The position numbers and the translations under genes were made by a program. This document shows positions 33,493 to 44,427 of a stretch of 64,000 nt of DNA, piece after piece. Below the pieces are notes generated by a model. That model searched no databases, was not told where the DNA came from, and worked only from the letters and a program-made list of their open reading frames with translations. The stretch is from Planktosalinus lacus (GTDB lineage: Bacteria; Bacteroidota; Bacteroidia; Flavobacteriales; Flavobacteriaceae), in assembly GCF_014640155.1 (NCBI RefSeq), contig NZ_BMGK01000003.1, forward strand, positions 62,001-126,000, in the 5' to 3' direction. Position 1 is the first letter of the stretch; each line of letters opens with the position of its first letter.

Positions 33493-36276
33493 ATGAGAAT
33501 AGGTTTTTTTTTATTGTTTTTACTACTCACAGCTACTGTACAATCACAAATAAAACCCTTTGAAATTACCGGACAAATAGTGGCCAGCGACACCGGCGAG
33601 CCATTGGAATCTGCTACGGTCTACCTTGAGAGGGAAAGAGACAGCACTTTAAATACCTACACCATTTCTGACAAAAACGGAAATTTTGAACTTTTCGGGA
33701 AAACATATGAAGAAAAACTGAGTTTGTTTGTTTCTTATGTAGGCTATGCGCCTCACAAACAAATTGTTGCTATTAATGCAGAGAAAATAGAGCTCGATGA
33801 GCCCATTGCATTGCTATTGGACTCAAATGCGCTGGATGAAATTGTCATACGCTCTGTAGCTCCCATCACCATTAAAAAAGATACTTTAGAATTTAATGCC
33901 GCTTCTTTTAAAACAAGGGCTGGTGCAACCGTTGAAGATTTATTGAAAGAACTGCCCGGCGTTGAGGTCGATCTTGAAGGGAATATCACTGTAAATGGAA
34001 AACCTGTCAATAAGCTTTTAGTCAACGGAAAACCCTTTTTTGGTGATGACCCTACCATCGCTACCCGCAATCTCACCAAAGAAATGATTGAAAAAGTGCA
34101 GGTCATGGATACCAAAACCGACGCAGAAGCCTTTACAGATGAAGAAGGAGACCAGGAAAATAAAACGGTTAACCTAACCATCAGTGAGGAGAAAAACAAA
34201 GGCACTTTTGGCCGTTTATCAGCCGGGGGTGGCACAGATGAGCGTTTTGAATATGCAGGAATCGTAAACCGGTTTGACGGTGACAGGCGACTCAGTGTCC
34301 TTGGCGGCGGAAACAATACAAATTCGCCGGGATTTAGTTTTGGGGAAATACAGAAAATGTTTGGCGGGGGAAGTATGGTAATGATGAACTCTTCAGGCGG
34401 CTTTCAAATAGACGATAAGGCTTTTGGTTTTGGCAAAGGAATTGTTAACTCCAGAAGTGCTGGTGCAAGCTTTGCTGATGCCTATGGGGAAAAAATGGAT
34501 CTCTCGGCAGATTATTTTTATTCCGGGGCAAATTCAATGGATGATGAGACAATAGAAAGGGAAAATATATTTCCTGACACGCGTTTCTTTACAAATTCAA
34601 CCGCATCCACAAGGCAGAATAATGATTTGCACAGTTCCAATATGAAGTTTGATGTAAAAATAGATTCAACTTTTTTAATCAATATAAAACCTTCTATAAG
34701 TTACGGAACCACTGAAAGTATCCATATGCGGGATGAAGTGACCCTTACTGAAAACGGAGAAACCACCAACCAAAGCACACTGGATAACAGGACCAATTCA
34801 ACTTCCAAAGTTTTCAAAAACGCGCTGGATATTACAAAACGTTTTGGGGACAGAGGCGCTTCTTTGGCTGTCAATATAAATAATGAATGGAATGATCTGG
34901 AGGGGAGCGATTTGCTTAATTCGGAAACAATTTTTACGGGAGATCCTTTAAATGACGAAATCAGAAATCAGTTAACAGACAGGAACCAGACTTTTAACAG
35001 CTTTTTTGGCTCAGTAAGATACAATATTCCAATAGTGGCAAAAGAAGTCTTTATTGATTTAAGGTACAGCTATCGTGCTGACACTCGAAAAAGTTTGCGC
35101 AGCACCTTTGATTTCAATGAAAACACACAGGAGTATGATGACTTTAATTCTTTATTAAGTACAGATTTTATTTTTAAGAACAACCGTAGTACCCCTGCCA
35201 TTGGTCTTACGATAAGAAAAGAAGATTACACGTTTAGTGTGAGCGGCTCCTATATGAATAGGGTTCTTGAAACCACCGATAAACTACGACCCGGGCTGAG
35301 TGCCAAACAAGAGTTTGAAGCGCTGGAATACAACACTTTTTTCAACTACAGGTTTTCACCTCAAAAGTCGGTTTATTTTAATTATAGCCTCAATAATTCA
35401 CCCCCAACTTTAGAACAGCTTCAGCCTTTTGAAGATGTTTCTGACCCGCTCAATACAATCATAGGAAACCCAGATTTGGAACCAATCAATACCCACAGGG
35501 CTTATGTAAGCTACAACAACTATGATTTCCAAAAGGGGACAGGAGTGAATTTTTATTCCAATTTTTCTATCGTAAACAATCAGGTAACACCCATCATATT
35601 TTTTGATGAAAACTTAAAAAGAACCACAACCTATACCAATGTTAATGGGAATTATAACGGGTATTTAGGAGGTAACTACAGCAAATCAATTAAGCTCGAT
35701 ACAATCCATACGCTAAAGGTCAATGCGGGTATATGGGGCAATTTAACAAAAGCAATAAACTTTAACAATGATGAAAAGTTTGCCTCCAAGTTTATTAGTT
35801 TAACACCCAATGTAGGATTTACCTATAACTGGAAGGACGTTTTGGAAATAAAACCGAGTTACAGACTTAGTTTTAACAAAAATGAATATGATATTGATAT
35901 TTTTGAGGAAGAAGAATTCATAAGCCATAATCTAAGATTCCAAACAGCTACCTTTTTACCCAAAAACTTGGAGTGGCGCAATGATATAAATTATAATTAC
36001 AATCCAAATGTTGCAGCCGGATTCCAAAGAAGTTCGTGGTTCTGGAACAGCACGCTCGCATATACTATATTAAATGACCGGGGCATCATTACAGTGAAAG
36101 CCTATGATTTGTTAAACCAAAATACAAATGCCAGGCGTTCTGTTAGCCAAAATTATATACAAGATGTCCAAAGCACCGTGCTTCAACAGTATTTTATGGT
36201 GAGCTTCAGCTGGAAATTTAACACATTGGGAAAGAAAGGCGAAACCCAAACGGGTAGCCCTTTCTTCTTTTTCTAG
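33493..36276 (+). CDS. Outer-membrane beta-barrel protein with carboxypeptidase-like and plug domains (TonB-receptor-like, OMP_b-brl_3)
   Basis: About 927 residues. The signal peptide MRIGFFLLFLLLTATVQSQ is followed by a CarboxypepD_reg-like domain (ITGQIVASDTGEPLESATVYL) and a plug-like domain (VEDLLKELPGVEVDLEGNITVNGKPV, then NGKPFFGDDP). A C-terminal barrel of the OMP_b-brl_3 type follows. It ends in an aromatic residue (SPFFFF), as outer-membrane barrels do. The frame also has a TTG at 33466; the ATG at 33493 begins the signal peptide. No SusD-like partner is adjacent, so the substrate is unclear. Confidence 0.9.
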   Translation: MRIGFFLLFLLLTATVQSQIKPFEITGQIVASDTGEPLESATVYLERERDSTLNTYTISDKNGNFELFGKTYEEKLSLFVSYVGYAPHKQIVAINAEKIELDEPIALLLDSNALDEIVIRSVAPITIKKDTLEFNAASFKTRAGATVEDLLKELPGVEVDLEGNITVNGKPVNKLLVNGKPFFGDDPTIATRNLTKEMIEKVQVMDTKTDAEAFTDEEGDQENKTVNLTISEEKNKGTFGRLSAGGGTDERFEYAGIVNRFDGDRRLSVLGGGNNTNSPGFSFGEIQKMFGGGSMVMMNSSGGFQIDDKAFGFGKGIVNSRSAGASFADAYGEKMDLSADYFYSGANSMDDETIERENIFPDTRFFTNSTASTRQNNDLHSSNMKFDVKIDSTFLINIKPSISYGTTESIHMRDEVTLTENGETTNQSTLDNRTNSTSKVFKNALDITKRFGDRGASLAVNINNEWNDLEGSDLLNSETIFTGDPLNDEIRNQLTDRNQTFNSFFGSVRYNIPIVAKEVFIDLRYSYRADTRKSLRSTFDFNENTQEYDDFNSLLSTDFIFKNNRSTPAIGLTIRKEDYTFSVSGSYMNRVLETTDKLRPGLSAKQEFEALEYNTFFNYRFSPQKSVYFNYSLNNSPPTLEQLQPFEDVSDPLNTIIGNPDLEPINTHRAYVSYNNYDFQKGTGVNFYSNFSIVNNQVTPIIFFDENLKRTTTYTNVNGNYNGYLGGNYSKSIKLDTIHTLKVNAGIWGNLTKAINFNNDEKFASKFISLTPNVGFTYNWKDVLEIKPSYRLSFNKNEYDIDIFEEEEFISHNLRFQTATFLPKNLEWRNDINYNYNPNVAAGFQRSSWFWNSTLAYTILNDRGIITVKAYDLLNQNTNARRSVSQNYIQDVQSTVLQQYFMVSFSWKFNTLGKKGETQTGSPFFFF

Positions 36277-36331
36277 AGTAATACCATTTTAAAAATAACT
36301 TTAGGAATATAAAAGTTGTTCTGTACCAAAT

Positions 36332-38374
36332 TTATTGATGCTTGTCAAACCATCCCACGATATAGCCCACCTGCCTGATAATATTTGAGGGTCTGGCCGT
36401 AATGCCATGACTTGCCTCAGGGATGCGCACTAACATGGCTTCTTTGCCTTGTATCTTCAACGCATTGTAATATTGTTCAGATTCGCTCATGGGGGTTCTG
36501 TAATCATTTTCCCCGCAAATAATCATCGCCGGGGTATTTACGTTTCCAACCAGTGAAATGGGTGAATGATCCAAATACTGATCGGGGTCTTCCCAGGGTT
36601 TTTTGTTGAACCAGTATTGATAATATATCGACCCGCCGTCTGAGGTCAAAGCAAAACTATACCAGTTGATCACAGGTTTGCTAACCACGGCTGCAGCAAA
36701 ACGGTCTGTTTTTCCTATGCTCCAGCTGGAAAGTACACCGCCGCCACTTCCACCTGTGATGTATAGCCTGTCTGTGTTGATAAACCCTTTTGCAATCACA
36801 GCATCAATACCACTCATCAAATCGTCATAATCTTCACTGGGGTAATTGTTGTTGATATAAGCGGCAAATTCTTCTCCATAACTGGTACTCCCACGCGGAT
36901 TGGTGTATAAAACTACATAGCCCTGCGTGGCCATTAGCTGAAGTTCAGGAGTGAAATGCGGGCCATAGCTAAGGTATGGGCCACCGTGGATTTCAAGGAT
37001 TAAAGGATACTTTTTGGAAGCATCAAAATCGGGTGGATAGATAATCCAACCCTGTACTTCTTTGTTGTCATAAGAGGATTTAAACCAGATTTCTTCAACG
37101 TCACCAATTGTTTTGTTTATAAGAAAATTGTCATTTAATGAAGTGATTCTTTTCGCTTCTGTTTTGGAAGGATATTTTCCCACGGCAAGCTCTGCAGGAC
37201 GTGAGGTGCTTGCTTGTGTAAATACATAATTCCCATTTTTGGCTATTGAAAAAGAACCAGAGCTGTATGGTCTTCCATAGCTTTCACTCCCAATTTTTGA
37301 TGTTATGTTTGTTGTATTTCCATTGAGGTCCATAGACGCCAAAACCCCTTCACCGTGTTTGGTATATTTTATAAAAAGACTCTTACTATTCCGATCCCAC
37401 TCATAATCATCAATATCCAATCCCAGGTTATGTTTGATTTCTGTAACTTGAGACCCGTCAGGATTCATATGGAATATTTTTGATAATTGATAGCCCACAA
37501 ACTTATCCTCATAGTGTGAGAAAAGAACCTTCTTGCCGTCTGGTGAAACTTTGGGGCTTTGATAGGGCCCTTTGCCTGTCGTTATTTTAGCAATACTGTT
37601 TGAAAGCGTATTGACTTTATAAAGGTGTGAATTGTTAGGGTTGAGCTCAGCATTTTCTTCGCGGTTGGCCGAAACGATGATTGTTTTCCCATCAGGCATC
37701 CAGCTGAAAGTGGAATGGTTGAAGTCTCCAAAGGTAATTTGTCTGGCAGCCCCTCCATTGGCACTTACGACAAAAAGATGCCTAAAACCTGATTCAACAA
37801 AACCAAAATTCCCGTCAGACCTGTAGTTTACCTTGTCAATAATTTTTGCCGGTTTTGCCCATTCAGCACCTTCAGGTGGACCTGGAAATTTGCCTATTTT
37901 GGCTTCCTCCGAGGGTACAAACATGGTGAAAGCAATCCACTTTCCATCGGGTGACCAGCTGAGGTTTCCCGGTGATTTTGTTAAGTTGGTTATGGAAGCC
38001 GTTTGTCCGGTTTTCATCCATCGCACAAAAATTTGTGAGCTTCCTTCTTCAGCACTCACATAGGCTATTTTTTCGCCATCGGGAGACCATTTTGCATTGC
38101 TGTAATTTTGTTTTCCGGAGGTGAGCGGTACTTCTGATGTTCCGTCATAATCAATCAGCCACAGGTTAGTGAATTTTTTGTCGGTTTTGATATCAAACTG
38201 GTTTCTAAGATATACAATTTGGCTTCCGTCAGGTGAAATTTCCGGTTGGGCGGCATATTGCATTTCAAAAACGTCTAAATAATCAAAAGGTGTTTTGTTT
38301 TGGGAAGAGAGGGTTAGACTGCTTAAAAAGAGAATGCACATCAATCCCATGCATTTTGTAAAAAGTGCTTTCAT
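36332..38374 (-). CDS. S9 family peptidase (prolyl oligopeptidase/acylaminoacyl-peptidase type), exported
   Basis: A 680-residue serine peptidase. A signal peptide (about 1-24) is followed by a WD40-like/TolB-type beta-propeller with repeated 'SPDGkkI' blades (SPDGSQIVYL, SPDGEKIAYV, SPDGKWIAFT, SPDGKKVLFS). The alpha/beta-hydrolase domain shows the nucleophile in TGGSGGG, the Asp in CGENDYRTP and the His in EASHGI. It probably trims peptides in the periplasm for protein utilisation. It is monocistronic. Confidence 0.94.
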   Translation of the reverse strand: MKALFTKCMGLMCILFLSSLTLSSQNKTPFDYLDVFEMQYAAQPEISPDGSQIVYLRNQFDIKTDKKFTNLWLIDYDGTSEVPLTSGKQNYSNAKWSPDGEKIAYVSAEEGSSQIFVRWMKTGQTASITNLTKSPGNLSWSPDGKWIAFTMFVPSEEAKIGKFPGPPEGAEWAKPAKIIDKVNYRSDGNFGFVESGFRHLFVVSANGGAARQITFGDFNHSTFSWMPDGKTIIVSANREENAELNPNNSHLYKVNTLSNSIAKITTGKGPYQSPKVSPDGKKVLFSHYEDKFVGYQLSKIFHMNPDGSQVTEIKHNLGLDIDDYEWDRNSKSLFIKYTKHGEGVLASMDLNGNTTNITSKIGSESYGRPYSSGSFSIAKNGNYVFTQASTSRPAELAVGKYPSKTEAKRITSLNDNFLINKTIGDVEEIWFKSSYDNKEVQGWIIYPPDFDASKKYPLILEIHGGPYLSYGPHFTPELQLMATQGYVVLYTNPRGSTSYGEEFAAYINNNYPSEDYDDLMSGIDAVIAKGFINTDRLYITGGSGGGVLSSWSIGKTDRFAAAVVSKPVINWYSFALTSDGGSIYYQYWFNKKPWEDPDQYLDHSPISLVGNVNTPAMIICGENDYRTPMSESEQYYNALKIQGKEAMLVRIPEASHGITARPSNIIRQVGYIVGWFDKHQ

Positions 38375-38452
38375 AATTTAAAATGATTGGTTTAATCGCT
38401 AACAAGGTACTAAAAAAAGGAATGTAAAGAGTAACAGCCTCTTGTGGATTAT

Positions 38453-38782
38453 TTATAGACCCTCTTTCAATTTGTGAAGTTCAGCTTTGACGTGTTCGAG
38501 CTTTTGAATGATTTCAAACGAATCCATGGTTTTTTTTCTGTTTTCCTTTAAATGTGTTTTTGCTCCTTCTAAAGTAAAACCGCGTTCTTTGACAAGGTAA
38601 AAAATGAGCTCCAGATTTTTGATATCATCAGGGGTGAATTTTCGATTACCTTTGGCGTTTTTTTTTGGTTTCACTTCGGCAAACTCCTTTTCCCAAAAAC
38701 GAATCAATGAAGGGTTAACATCAAAAGCCTTGGCCACTTCACCAATGTTATAGTATCTTTTTTCGGGAAGGTTTGCTTTCAT
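38453..38782 (-). CDS. MerR family transcriptional regulator
   Basis: A 109-residue protein with a MerR-type winged helix: YYNIGEVAKAFDVNPSLIRFWEKEF, then RKFTPDDIKNLELI and a helix ending in a coiled coil. It lacks an effector domain, as is usual for the short Bacteroidota MerR proteins found beside M23 peptidase and alaS genes. The target is unknown. The M23 gene ends 98 bases from it, upstream on the same strand. Confidence 0.9.
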   Translation of the reverse strand: MKANLPEKRYYNIGEVAKAFDVNPSLIRFWEKEFAEVKPKKNAKGNRKFTPDDIKNLELIFYLVKERGFTLEGAKTHLKENRKKTMDSFEIIQKLEHVKAELHKLKEGL

Positions 38783-38881
38783 CTTTATTTTTTAACCCAA
38801 AGGGTGTGTAAATGTAGGCTTCAGTTTTGGTTTACAAGGAAAGTATAAAGCTAAAATAAAAATATGATAATTCACAGGCTT

Positions 38882-39859
38882 TTAATCCAGCGATTGATTT
38901 TCTTGTTGTGATTTTCTTAAAAGAATTTCAAACTCTTCTGCAGTTAAGTTTCCGTAATAGAAATTTATAGGGTTAATTTGTTGACCATCTTTACTCACTT
39001 CATAATGTAAGTGAGGGGCTTGCGACCTTCCTGTACTTCCAATAAAACCTATAATATCACCGCGTTCCACAAGTTGCCCAACTCTAACATTGTATTTGTG
39101 TAAATGAGCATAAAGCGTTTCATATCCAAACCCATGGTCAATGACAATATGGTTTCCATAACCGGTGGCTCGGTTGTCTGCTCGCATTACACGTCCGTTT
39201 CCTGTAGCATAAATAGGAGTTCCTCGTGGTGCTGTAAAATCCATCCCGTAGTGAAATTTTCTCACTTTAGTGAAGGGGTCATTCCGCCAACCATAACCGG
39301 ATGCCATACGTGATAAATCCTCATTAGCTACAGGTTGTATAGCTGGAATAGCGGCTAATAAGTTTTCTTTTTCTTCTGCCAAAACAGTAATTTCATCAAG
39401 TGATTTTGATTGTACAACCAACTGTTTGGTTAAAATGTCCATTCTTCTATGGGTTGACATAATCAACCTGGAATTGTCAAAACCTTCAAGATCACGATAC
39501 CTGTTAACACCACCAAATCCGGCTTTGCGTTGCTCTTTGGGAATGGGTTCTGCCTCGAAATAAAGCCTGTAGATGTTATCGTCTCGTTCAGCAACTTCTG
39601 CTAGAACATCTTCAATATCGGTCATTTTTCGGTTTAACAACTCATATTGAAGCTCCATGTTTGCAAGCTCTCGGCTTAATAATTTTTCTCGGGGTGTTTC
39701 AAGAGAAGGAATGCTTAAATAAACCAAAAGTAAAATAAAACCACTCAGAACCATACCAAGGATATAGATTAAAATCAATCCAAAGCGCCGGCCTTTTTTT
39801 CTCTCTATTTTTCGGTAGGATAGGGTATCGCTGTCGTAATAATATTTAACCTTTGACAT
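38882..39859 (-). CDS. M23 family metallopeptidase (LytM domain), membrane-anchored
   Basis: A 325-residue cell-wall endopeptidase. It has a short cytoplasmic N-terminus, one membrane helix (about residues 27-50, LILIYILGMVLSGFILLLVYL) and a coiled-coil region (about 55-175). The LytM domain has the zinc ligands in HYGMDF and HLHYE, with the catalytic HLH in LYAHLHKY. All active-site residues are present, so it should be an active murein hydrolase rather than an EnvC/NlpD-like activator. It is divergent from alaS. Confidence 0.94.
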   Translation of the reverse strand: MSKVKYYYDSDTLSYRKIERKKGRRFGLILIYILGMVLSGFILLLVYLSIPSLETPREKLLSRELANMELQYELLNRKMTDIEDVLAEVAERDDNIYRLYFEAEPIPKEQRKAGFGGVNRYRDLEGFDNSRLIMSTHRRMDILTKQLVVQSKSLDEITVLAEEKENLLAAIPAIQPVANEDLSRMASGYGWRNDPFTKVRKFHYGMDFTAPRGTPIYATGNGRVMRADNRATGYGNHIVIDHGFGYETLYAHLHKYNVRVGQLVERGDIIGFIGSTGRSQAPHLHYEVSKDGQQINPINFYYGNLTAEEFEILLRKSQQENQSLD

Positions 39860-39881
39860 AAGTTAAAATGTGCTATTTTTG
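39852..39881 (+). promoter_or_regulatory. Bacteroidota-type promoter upstream of alaS
   Basis: TTTG (39852-39855), 18-bp spacer, TATTTTTG (39874-39881), an excellent fit to TTTG/TAnnTTTG. It lies about 90 bases upstream of the alaS ATG and overlaps the start of the divergent M23 gene. Confidence 0.65.
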
Positions 39882-39973
39882 CATCGTGGGTTAAAAGTAA
39901 CAATTACTTTTTAACTTGCAAAAATATAAAATAGTATAAGACCTGCTCTTAAATTAATATTCCTTTAGCTTTT

Positions 39974-42583
39974 ATGAAGTCACAAGACGTTCGCAAACAA
40001 TTTTTAGAATTTTTCAAATCCAAACAACATACCATTGTTTCGTCTGCACCCATGGTGATAAAAGATGACCCTACATTGATGTTTACCAATGCGGGTATGA
40101 ATCAATTTAAAGAATATTTTTTGGGTAATTCAGTGCCCAAAAGTAGCCGCGTTGTAGACACCCAAAAATGCTTAAGAGTTTCCGGAAAACACAACGACCT
40201 GGAAGAAGTGGGTAAAGATACTTACCATCATACCATGTTTGAAATGCTCGGTAACTGGAGTTTTGGTGATTATTTTAAAAAAGAAGCCATCGATTGGGCG
40301 TGGGAATTACTTACCGAAGTCTATAAAATTGACAAAAGTATCCTGTACGTTACCATATTTGAAGGCGATGAAAAAGAAGGATTAGAAAAAGATACAGAAG
40401 CATACAATTACTGGAAACAATTTGTGCCCGAAAACCGCATCCTAAACGGAAATAAAAAAGACAACTTCTGGGAAATGGGCGACCAGGGACCCTGCGGGCC
40501 TTGTTCTGAAATCCACGTTGATATCCGTTCTGAAGAGGAAAAAGCCAAAGTGCCCGGGAAGAATTTGGTCAATCAAGACCATCCGCAAGTAGTTGAAATC
40601 TGGAACTTAGTTTTTATGCAATTCAACCGCAAAGCTAATGGTACGCTGGAAAAACTTCCTGCACAACATGTCGATACCGGAATGGGTTTTGAACGCCTTT
40701 GTATGGTATTACAAAATAAGCAAAGCAACTATGATACCGATGTGTTTACACCACTTATTAAAAAAATAGAAACAGTTACTGGGTCAACATATGGCAAAAA
40801 AGAAGAAACCAACATAGCCATTCGGGTGATTGCCGACCACGTTCGTGCGGTATCCTTCTCCATTTCTGATAGCCAGCTGCCAAGCAATAATGGTGCGGGC
40901 TATGTGATTCGAAGAATCCTGCGACGCGCTATTCGTTATGGATTTACATTTTTAAACACCAAAGAGCCGTTTATTTATCAACTTGTCGATACTTTAAGTG
41001 ATCAAATGGGAGTTGCTTTTCCTGAACTCAAATCACAAAAAAAACTCATTTCTCAAGTCATTCAGGAAGAAGAAATTTCTTTTTTACGCACCCTTGATCA
41101 AGGTTTACAATTGTTGGATACTGTAATTGCTAACGCGAAAAACAAAACAGTTTCCGGAAAAAAAGCATTTGAATTGTATGATACTTTTGGCTTCCCCATT
41201 GATCTTACGGCATTAATTCTTAGTGAAAGAGGCTATACATTAAACGAAAAGGAGTTCAATGAAGAACTGCAAAAGCAAAAAGACCGCTCACGTGCCGCCT
41301 CTGAAGTAGCCAAAGACGATTGGACGGTTTTAAACAATTCAAACAAAGAACCCTTTATTGGTTATGACCATACTGAAACCGAAGTAAAAATCACCCGCTA
41401 CCGAAAAGTGAATTCCAAAAAAGACGGCGAGTTGTATCAAATTGTATTGGATAGCACTCCGTTTTATCCTGAAGGTGGTGGACAGGTTGGAGATAAAGGA
41501 TTTCTTGAATCAAAAGATGAAAAAGTAAAAATCCTGGACACCAAAAAAGAAAATAATTTGATTTTGCACTTCACCGAAAAACTTCCGGCAAATGTCAAGG
41601 ATACGTTTTTAGCAAAGGTGGATACCAAATTACGAAACAAAACATCTAAAAACCATACAGCGACACATTTGCTTCACCAAGCATTACGAGATATCTTAGG
41701 AACACATGTGGAACAAAAAGGATCGCTTGTGAGTCCGGATTACCTGCGATTTGACTTTTCACACTTTTCAAAACTTACAACCGAAGAATTGCAAAAAATA
41801 GAATATTTTGTAAATACACGCATTGAAGAACAATTGCCATTAGAAGAAAAGCGCAACATTACATACAATCAAGCCATAGATGAAGGGGCTATTGCATTGT
41901 TTGGTGAAAAATATGGTGATAGTGTTCGTGCTATTAAATTTGGTGATAGTATGGAATTGTGTGGAGGCATTCACGTTAAGAACACAGCCAATATTTGGCA
42001 TTTTAAAATAACCGGTGAAGGTGCCGTTGCATCTGGAATACGCCGTATTGAGGCCATCACCGGAGATGCTGTAAAGCACTATTTTAAAGAACAGGAAACT
42101 AAACTGGAAACGATAAACCAATTCTTTAAAAACCCGCAGGATACTGTAAAGGCTGTGAAAAACCTTCAGGAAGAAAACAACGAATTAAAGAAACAAATTG
42201 AACAGTTGTTGAAAGACAAGGCCAAAGGACTGAAAATTGAGTTACAGACTGAGCTTCAGGAAATCAATGGTGTACAGTTTTTAGCCAAACAAGTGGATTT
42301 GGAAGCCAATGCCTTGAAAGATTTAGCCTATGAATTGGGTGCGAATTCAAAAAACCTGTTCTTATTCCTGGCCACGGTTCAAAATGACAAACCGATGTTG
42401 ACGTGTTATATTTCAAAAGAATTGGTTGCAGAGAAAGGACTCAATGCCGGGCAAATTGTTCGTGAATTAGGAAAATATATCCAAGGCGGTGGCGGCGGAC
42501 AACCGTTTTTTGCCACAGCAGGCGGTAAAGATCCAGAAGGAATATCTAAAGCATTGAATCAAGCAATAGAATATATAAGATAA
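39974..42583 (+). CDS. alaS: Alanine--tRNA ligase
   Basis: An 869-residue class II synthetase. The catalytic domain starts [13 protein letters not shown] and includes the motif 2 region around [18 protein letters not shown]. The editing domain has the zinc-site [11 protein letters not shown] and CGGIHVKN motifs, and a C-Ala (DHHA1-type) domain ends with [14 protein letters not shown]. Full length and intact. Its stop is followed by a C/G-rich palindromic repeat and then the GSCFA gene. Confidence 0.97.
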   Translation: MKSQDVRKQFLEFFKSKQHTIVSSAPMVIKDDPTLMFTNAGMNQFKEYFLGNSVPKSSRVVDTQKCLRVSGKHNDLEEVGKDTYHHTMFEMLGNWSFGDYFKKEAIDWAWELLTEVYKIDKSILYVTIFEGDEKEGLEKDTEAYNYWKQFVPENRILNGNKKDNFWEMGDQGPCGPCSEIHVDIRSEEEKAKVPGKNLVNQDHPQVVEIWNLVFMQFNRKANGTLEKLPAQHVDTGMGFERLCMVLQNKQSNYDTDVFTPLIKKIETVTGSTYGKKEETNIAIRVIADHVRAVSFSISDSQLPSNNGAGYVIRRILRRAIRYGFTFLNTKEPFIYQLVDTLSDQMGVAFPELKSQKKLISQVIQEEEISFLRTLDQGLQLLDTVIANAKNKTVSGKKAFELYDTFGFPIDLTALILSERGYTLNEKEFNEELQKQKDRSRAASEVAKDDWTVLNNSNKEPFIGYDHTETEVKITRYRKVNSKKDGELYQIVLDSTPFYPEGGGQVGDKGFLESKDEKVKILDTKKENNLILHFTEKLPANVKDTFLAKVDTKLRNKTSKNHTATHLLHQALRDILGTHVEQKGSLVSPDYLRFDFSHFSKLTTEELQKIEYFVNTRIEEQLPLEEKRNITYNQAIDEGAIALFGEKYGDSVRAIKFGDSMELCGGIHVKNTANIWHFKITGEGAVASGIRRIEAITGDAVKHYFKEQETKLETINQFFKNPQDTVKAVKNLQEENNELKKQIEQLLKDKAKGLKIELQTELQEINGVQFLAKQVDLEANALKDLAYELGANSKNLFLFLATVQNDKPMLTCYISKELVAEKGLNAGQIVRELGKYIQGGGGGQPFFATAGGKDPEGISKALNQAIEYIR

Positions 42584-42590
42584 CCTCACT

Positions 42591-42621
42591 CTTTCCCCTT
42601 TGGGGAGAGGTCTGGGGAAAG
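42591..42621. repeat. C/G-rich palindromic intergenic repeat
   Basis: CTTTCCCC (42591-42598) pairs with GGGGAAAG (42614-42621). A smaller CCCC-TTT-GGGG is nested inside. It fills the 44-base spacer between alaS and the GSCFA gene and looks like a dispersed REP-like repeat of flavobacterial genomes. Confidence 0.6.
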
Positions 42622-42627
42622 GGGACT

Positions 42628-43608
42628 ATGGAACTGTCAACAAACATACCCATTCCAAAAAGTAATTCTCCGGTGGATTACCATTCGAAGATAGTTTCTT
42701 TTGGTTCCTGCTTTGCAGATGAGGTGGGTAAAAAGTTTGATTATTACAAGTTTCGGCAGTTTACCAATCCGTTTGGGGTACTTTTCCATCCTTTGGCAAT
42801 TGAGAAAGTCATAAATTTCGCTTTAAGCGAAAAGCAGTTTAAATCAAAAGATCTATTTTATCACAACGAACGTTGGCATTGTTTTGATGTACATTCTAAT
42901 TTGAGTCATCCCGATAAAGAAGTGATGCTTACCAATCTGAATGCAACCTTAAAGGCTACTCGTCATAACATTTTAGAATCTTCACATTTTATATTAACCC
43001 TGGGAACCGCGTGGGTGTATCATTATTTAGAATCAAATGAGACTGTAGCTAATTGCCATAAAATACCCCAAAAATCATTTGAAAAAAGGCTACTCTCGAT
43101 AGAGGAAATAACTACGAGTTTAGAAAATATAGTCACGAAAGTAAAAGGGGTTAACTCAAATATCTGTTTCATTTACACCATCTCTCCCGTTCGTCATCTA
43201 AAAGACGGATTTACCGAAAACCAGGTCAGCAAATCCCATTTGATTGCGGCTATGCATCAATTTTTAAAACAAAAAAGCGCTCCTCTCAACTCTGGATTGG
43301 CAGAGGGTTTGAATTACTTTCCTTCTTATGAAATCATGATGGATGAGTTGCGCGATTACCGGTTTTATACAGCAGATATGGTACACCCCAATTCGCTGGC
43401 TGTAAATTATATTTGGGAGCGATTTGGTGAAACCTATTTTACCATTCAAGTTAAAAAAACAATGACTGAAGTGGAGAACATTCAAAAAGGGCTGGCTCAT
43501 AAACCGTTTAACCCTCAAAGTGATTCTCATCAAAAGTTTTTAAAAAATATTCAGCAGAAAATCAATTTACTTCAACAAGAATTTCCTCATATCCTTTTTA
43601 ATAAATAG
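42628..43608 (+). CDS. GSCFA domain-containing protein
   Basis: A 326-residue protein with the diagnostic IVSFGSCFADEVGKKF motif near residue 27 and a second block FYTADMVHPNSLAVNYIWERF. GSCFA proteins are SGNH-hydrolase-like (Ser in GSC, Asp/His in DMVHPN) and are common in Bacteroidota. The substrate is unknown; esterase activity on cell-surface glycans is a guess. It is probably co-transcribed with alaS. Confidence 0.92.
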   Translation: MELSTNIPIPKSNSPVDYHSKIVSFGSCFADEVGKKFDYYKFRQFTNPFGVLFHPLAIEKVINFALSEKQFKSKDLFYHNERWHCFDVHSNLSHPDKEVMLTNLNATLKATRHNILESSHFILTLGTAWVYHYLESNETVANCHKIPQKSFEKRLLSIEEITTSLENIVTKVKGVNSNICFIYTISPVRHLKDGFTENQVSKSHLIAAMHQFLKQKSAPLNSGLAEGLNYFPSYEIMMDELRDYRFYTADMVHPNSLAVNYIWERFGETYFTIQVKKTMTEVENIQKGLAHKPFNPQSDSHQKFLKNIQQKINLLQQEFPHILFNK

Positions 43609-43771
43609 GGCATCTGCCTTATTGAATTACAAATCTCCATATTACATCTTTGTGTTAAGAAAAATTTAAAGTAAAAATTGTTTGAGTTTTTACCTTTTTA
43701 AAATTTTTAGGTTTTGATAGCAATTTTTTAATTAAGAGAAACAATCAACTATAAACTAAAACCAAATTATT

Positions 43772-44296
43772 ATGAAAAAAATGAAAAACACAATGTATAC
43801 ACTGCTAATCGCAATTGCAGTTATTTTTACAGCAACATCTTGTAGTAAAGATGATGATGGCGGTAGTGGTGGAAATGCAGCAGCAGGGACCATTAAAGCA
43901 AAAGTGGCAGGGTCAAACTTCAGTTCAAACCCTCAGTTAAGTGCAGCCACGCAAATAAATGCCGGTGGCTCAACCACAATTACTGTTCAGGGCAATGACA
44001 ACTCAGGCAAAGGAATCGTTCTTGTTATGAACGGGGTTGATGGTACGGGAAGTTACAATATTGGTGGCGGTGCAAATATATCAATAAGCGCCAGCTACAT
44101 TGAAGTTGATGCATCAAACCCCACAGCTGCTCAAACCTGGCAGGCACCTTTCGATTCATCAGTTGCAGGTGAAATAAACATATCTGAATTTACAGCATCT
44201 AAAGTAGTGGGAACGTTTGAATTCACAGGTAAAAATGTAAATGGTGATAATTCTACAAAAGAAATTACAGAAGGCTCATTTAATATGGATTTTTAG
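43772..44296 (+). CDS. Lipoprotein of the DUF6252-like type
   Basis: A 174-residue protein. The lipoprotein signal peptide ends in ATSC (lipobox) followed by SKDDDGG, the surface-export-like acidic stretch. The mature chain is beta-rich and opens with TIKAKVAGSNFSS. It later has GTFEFTGKN and ends ITEGSFNMDF, a pattern I associate with DUF6252 lipoproteins. Function unknown. It is followed by a clear terminator. Confidence 0.75.
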   Translation: MKKMKNTMYTLLIAIAVIFTATSCSKDDDGGSGGNAAAGTIKAKVAGSNFSSNPQLSAATQINAGGSTTITVQGNDNSGKGIVLVMNGVDGTGSYNIGGGANISISASYIEVDASNPTAAQTWQAPFDSSVAGEINISEFTASKVVGTFEFTGKNVNGDNSTKEITEGSFNMDF

Positions 44297-44317
44297 AAAT
44301 TTATAGGCTTATATAAG

Positions 44318-44346
44318 AAACCGAAAACAAATATTGTTTTCGGTTT
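44318..44346 (+). terminator. Rho-independent terminator
   Basis: 13-bp stem AAACCGAAAACAA / TTGTTTTCGGTTT with a three-base loop, then a T-rich run. It ends the small lipoprotein gene. Confidence 0.82.
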
Positions 44347-44427
44347 TTTGTTTTAAAATAGGTCAATTGCCTTATTGTAATCAACTGATATTTAGGCCAA
44401 ATTTGAATAAACTAAAAACCAAGTTCT

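Noticed and set aside
33753-34316. 187-codon minus-strand ORF inside the outer-membrane barrel gene
   Set aside because: Ser/Pro-rich antisense shadow of a supported gene.
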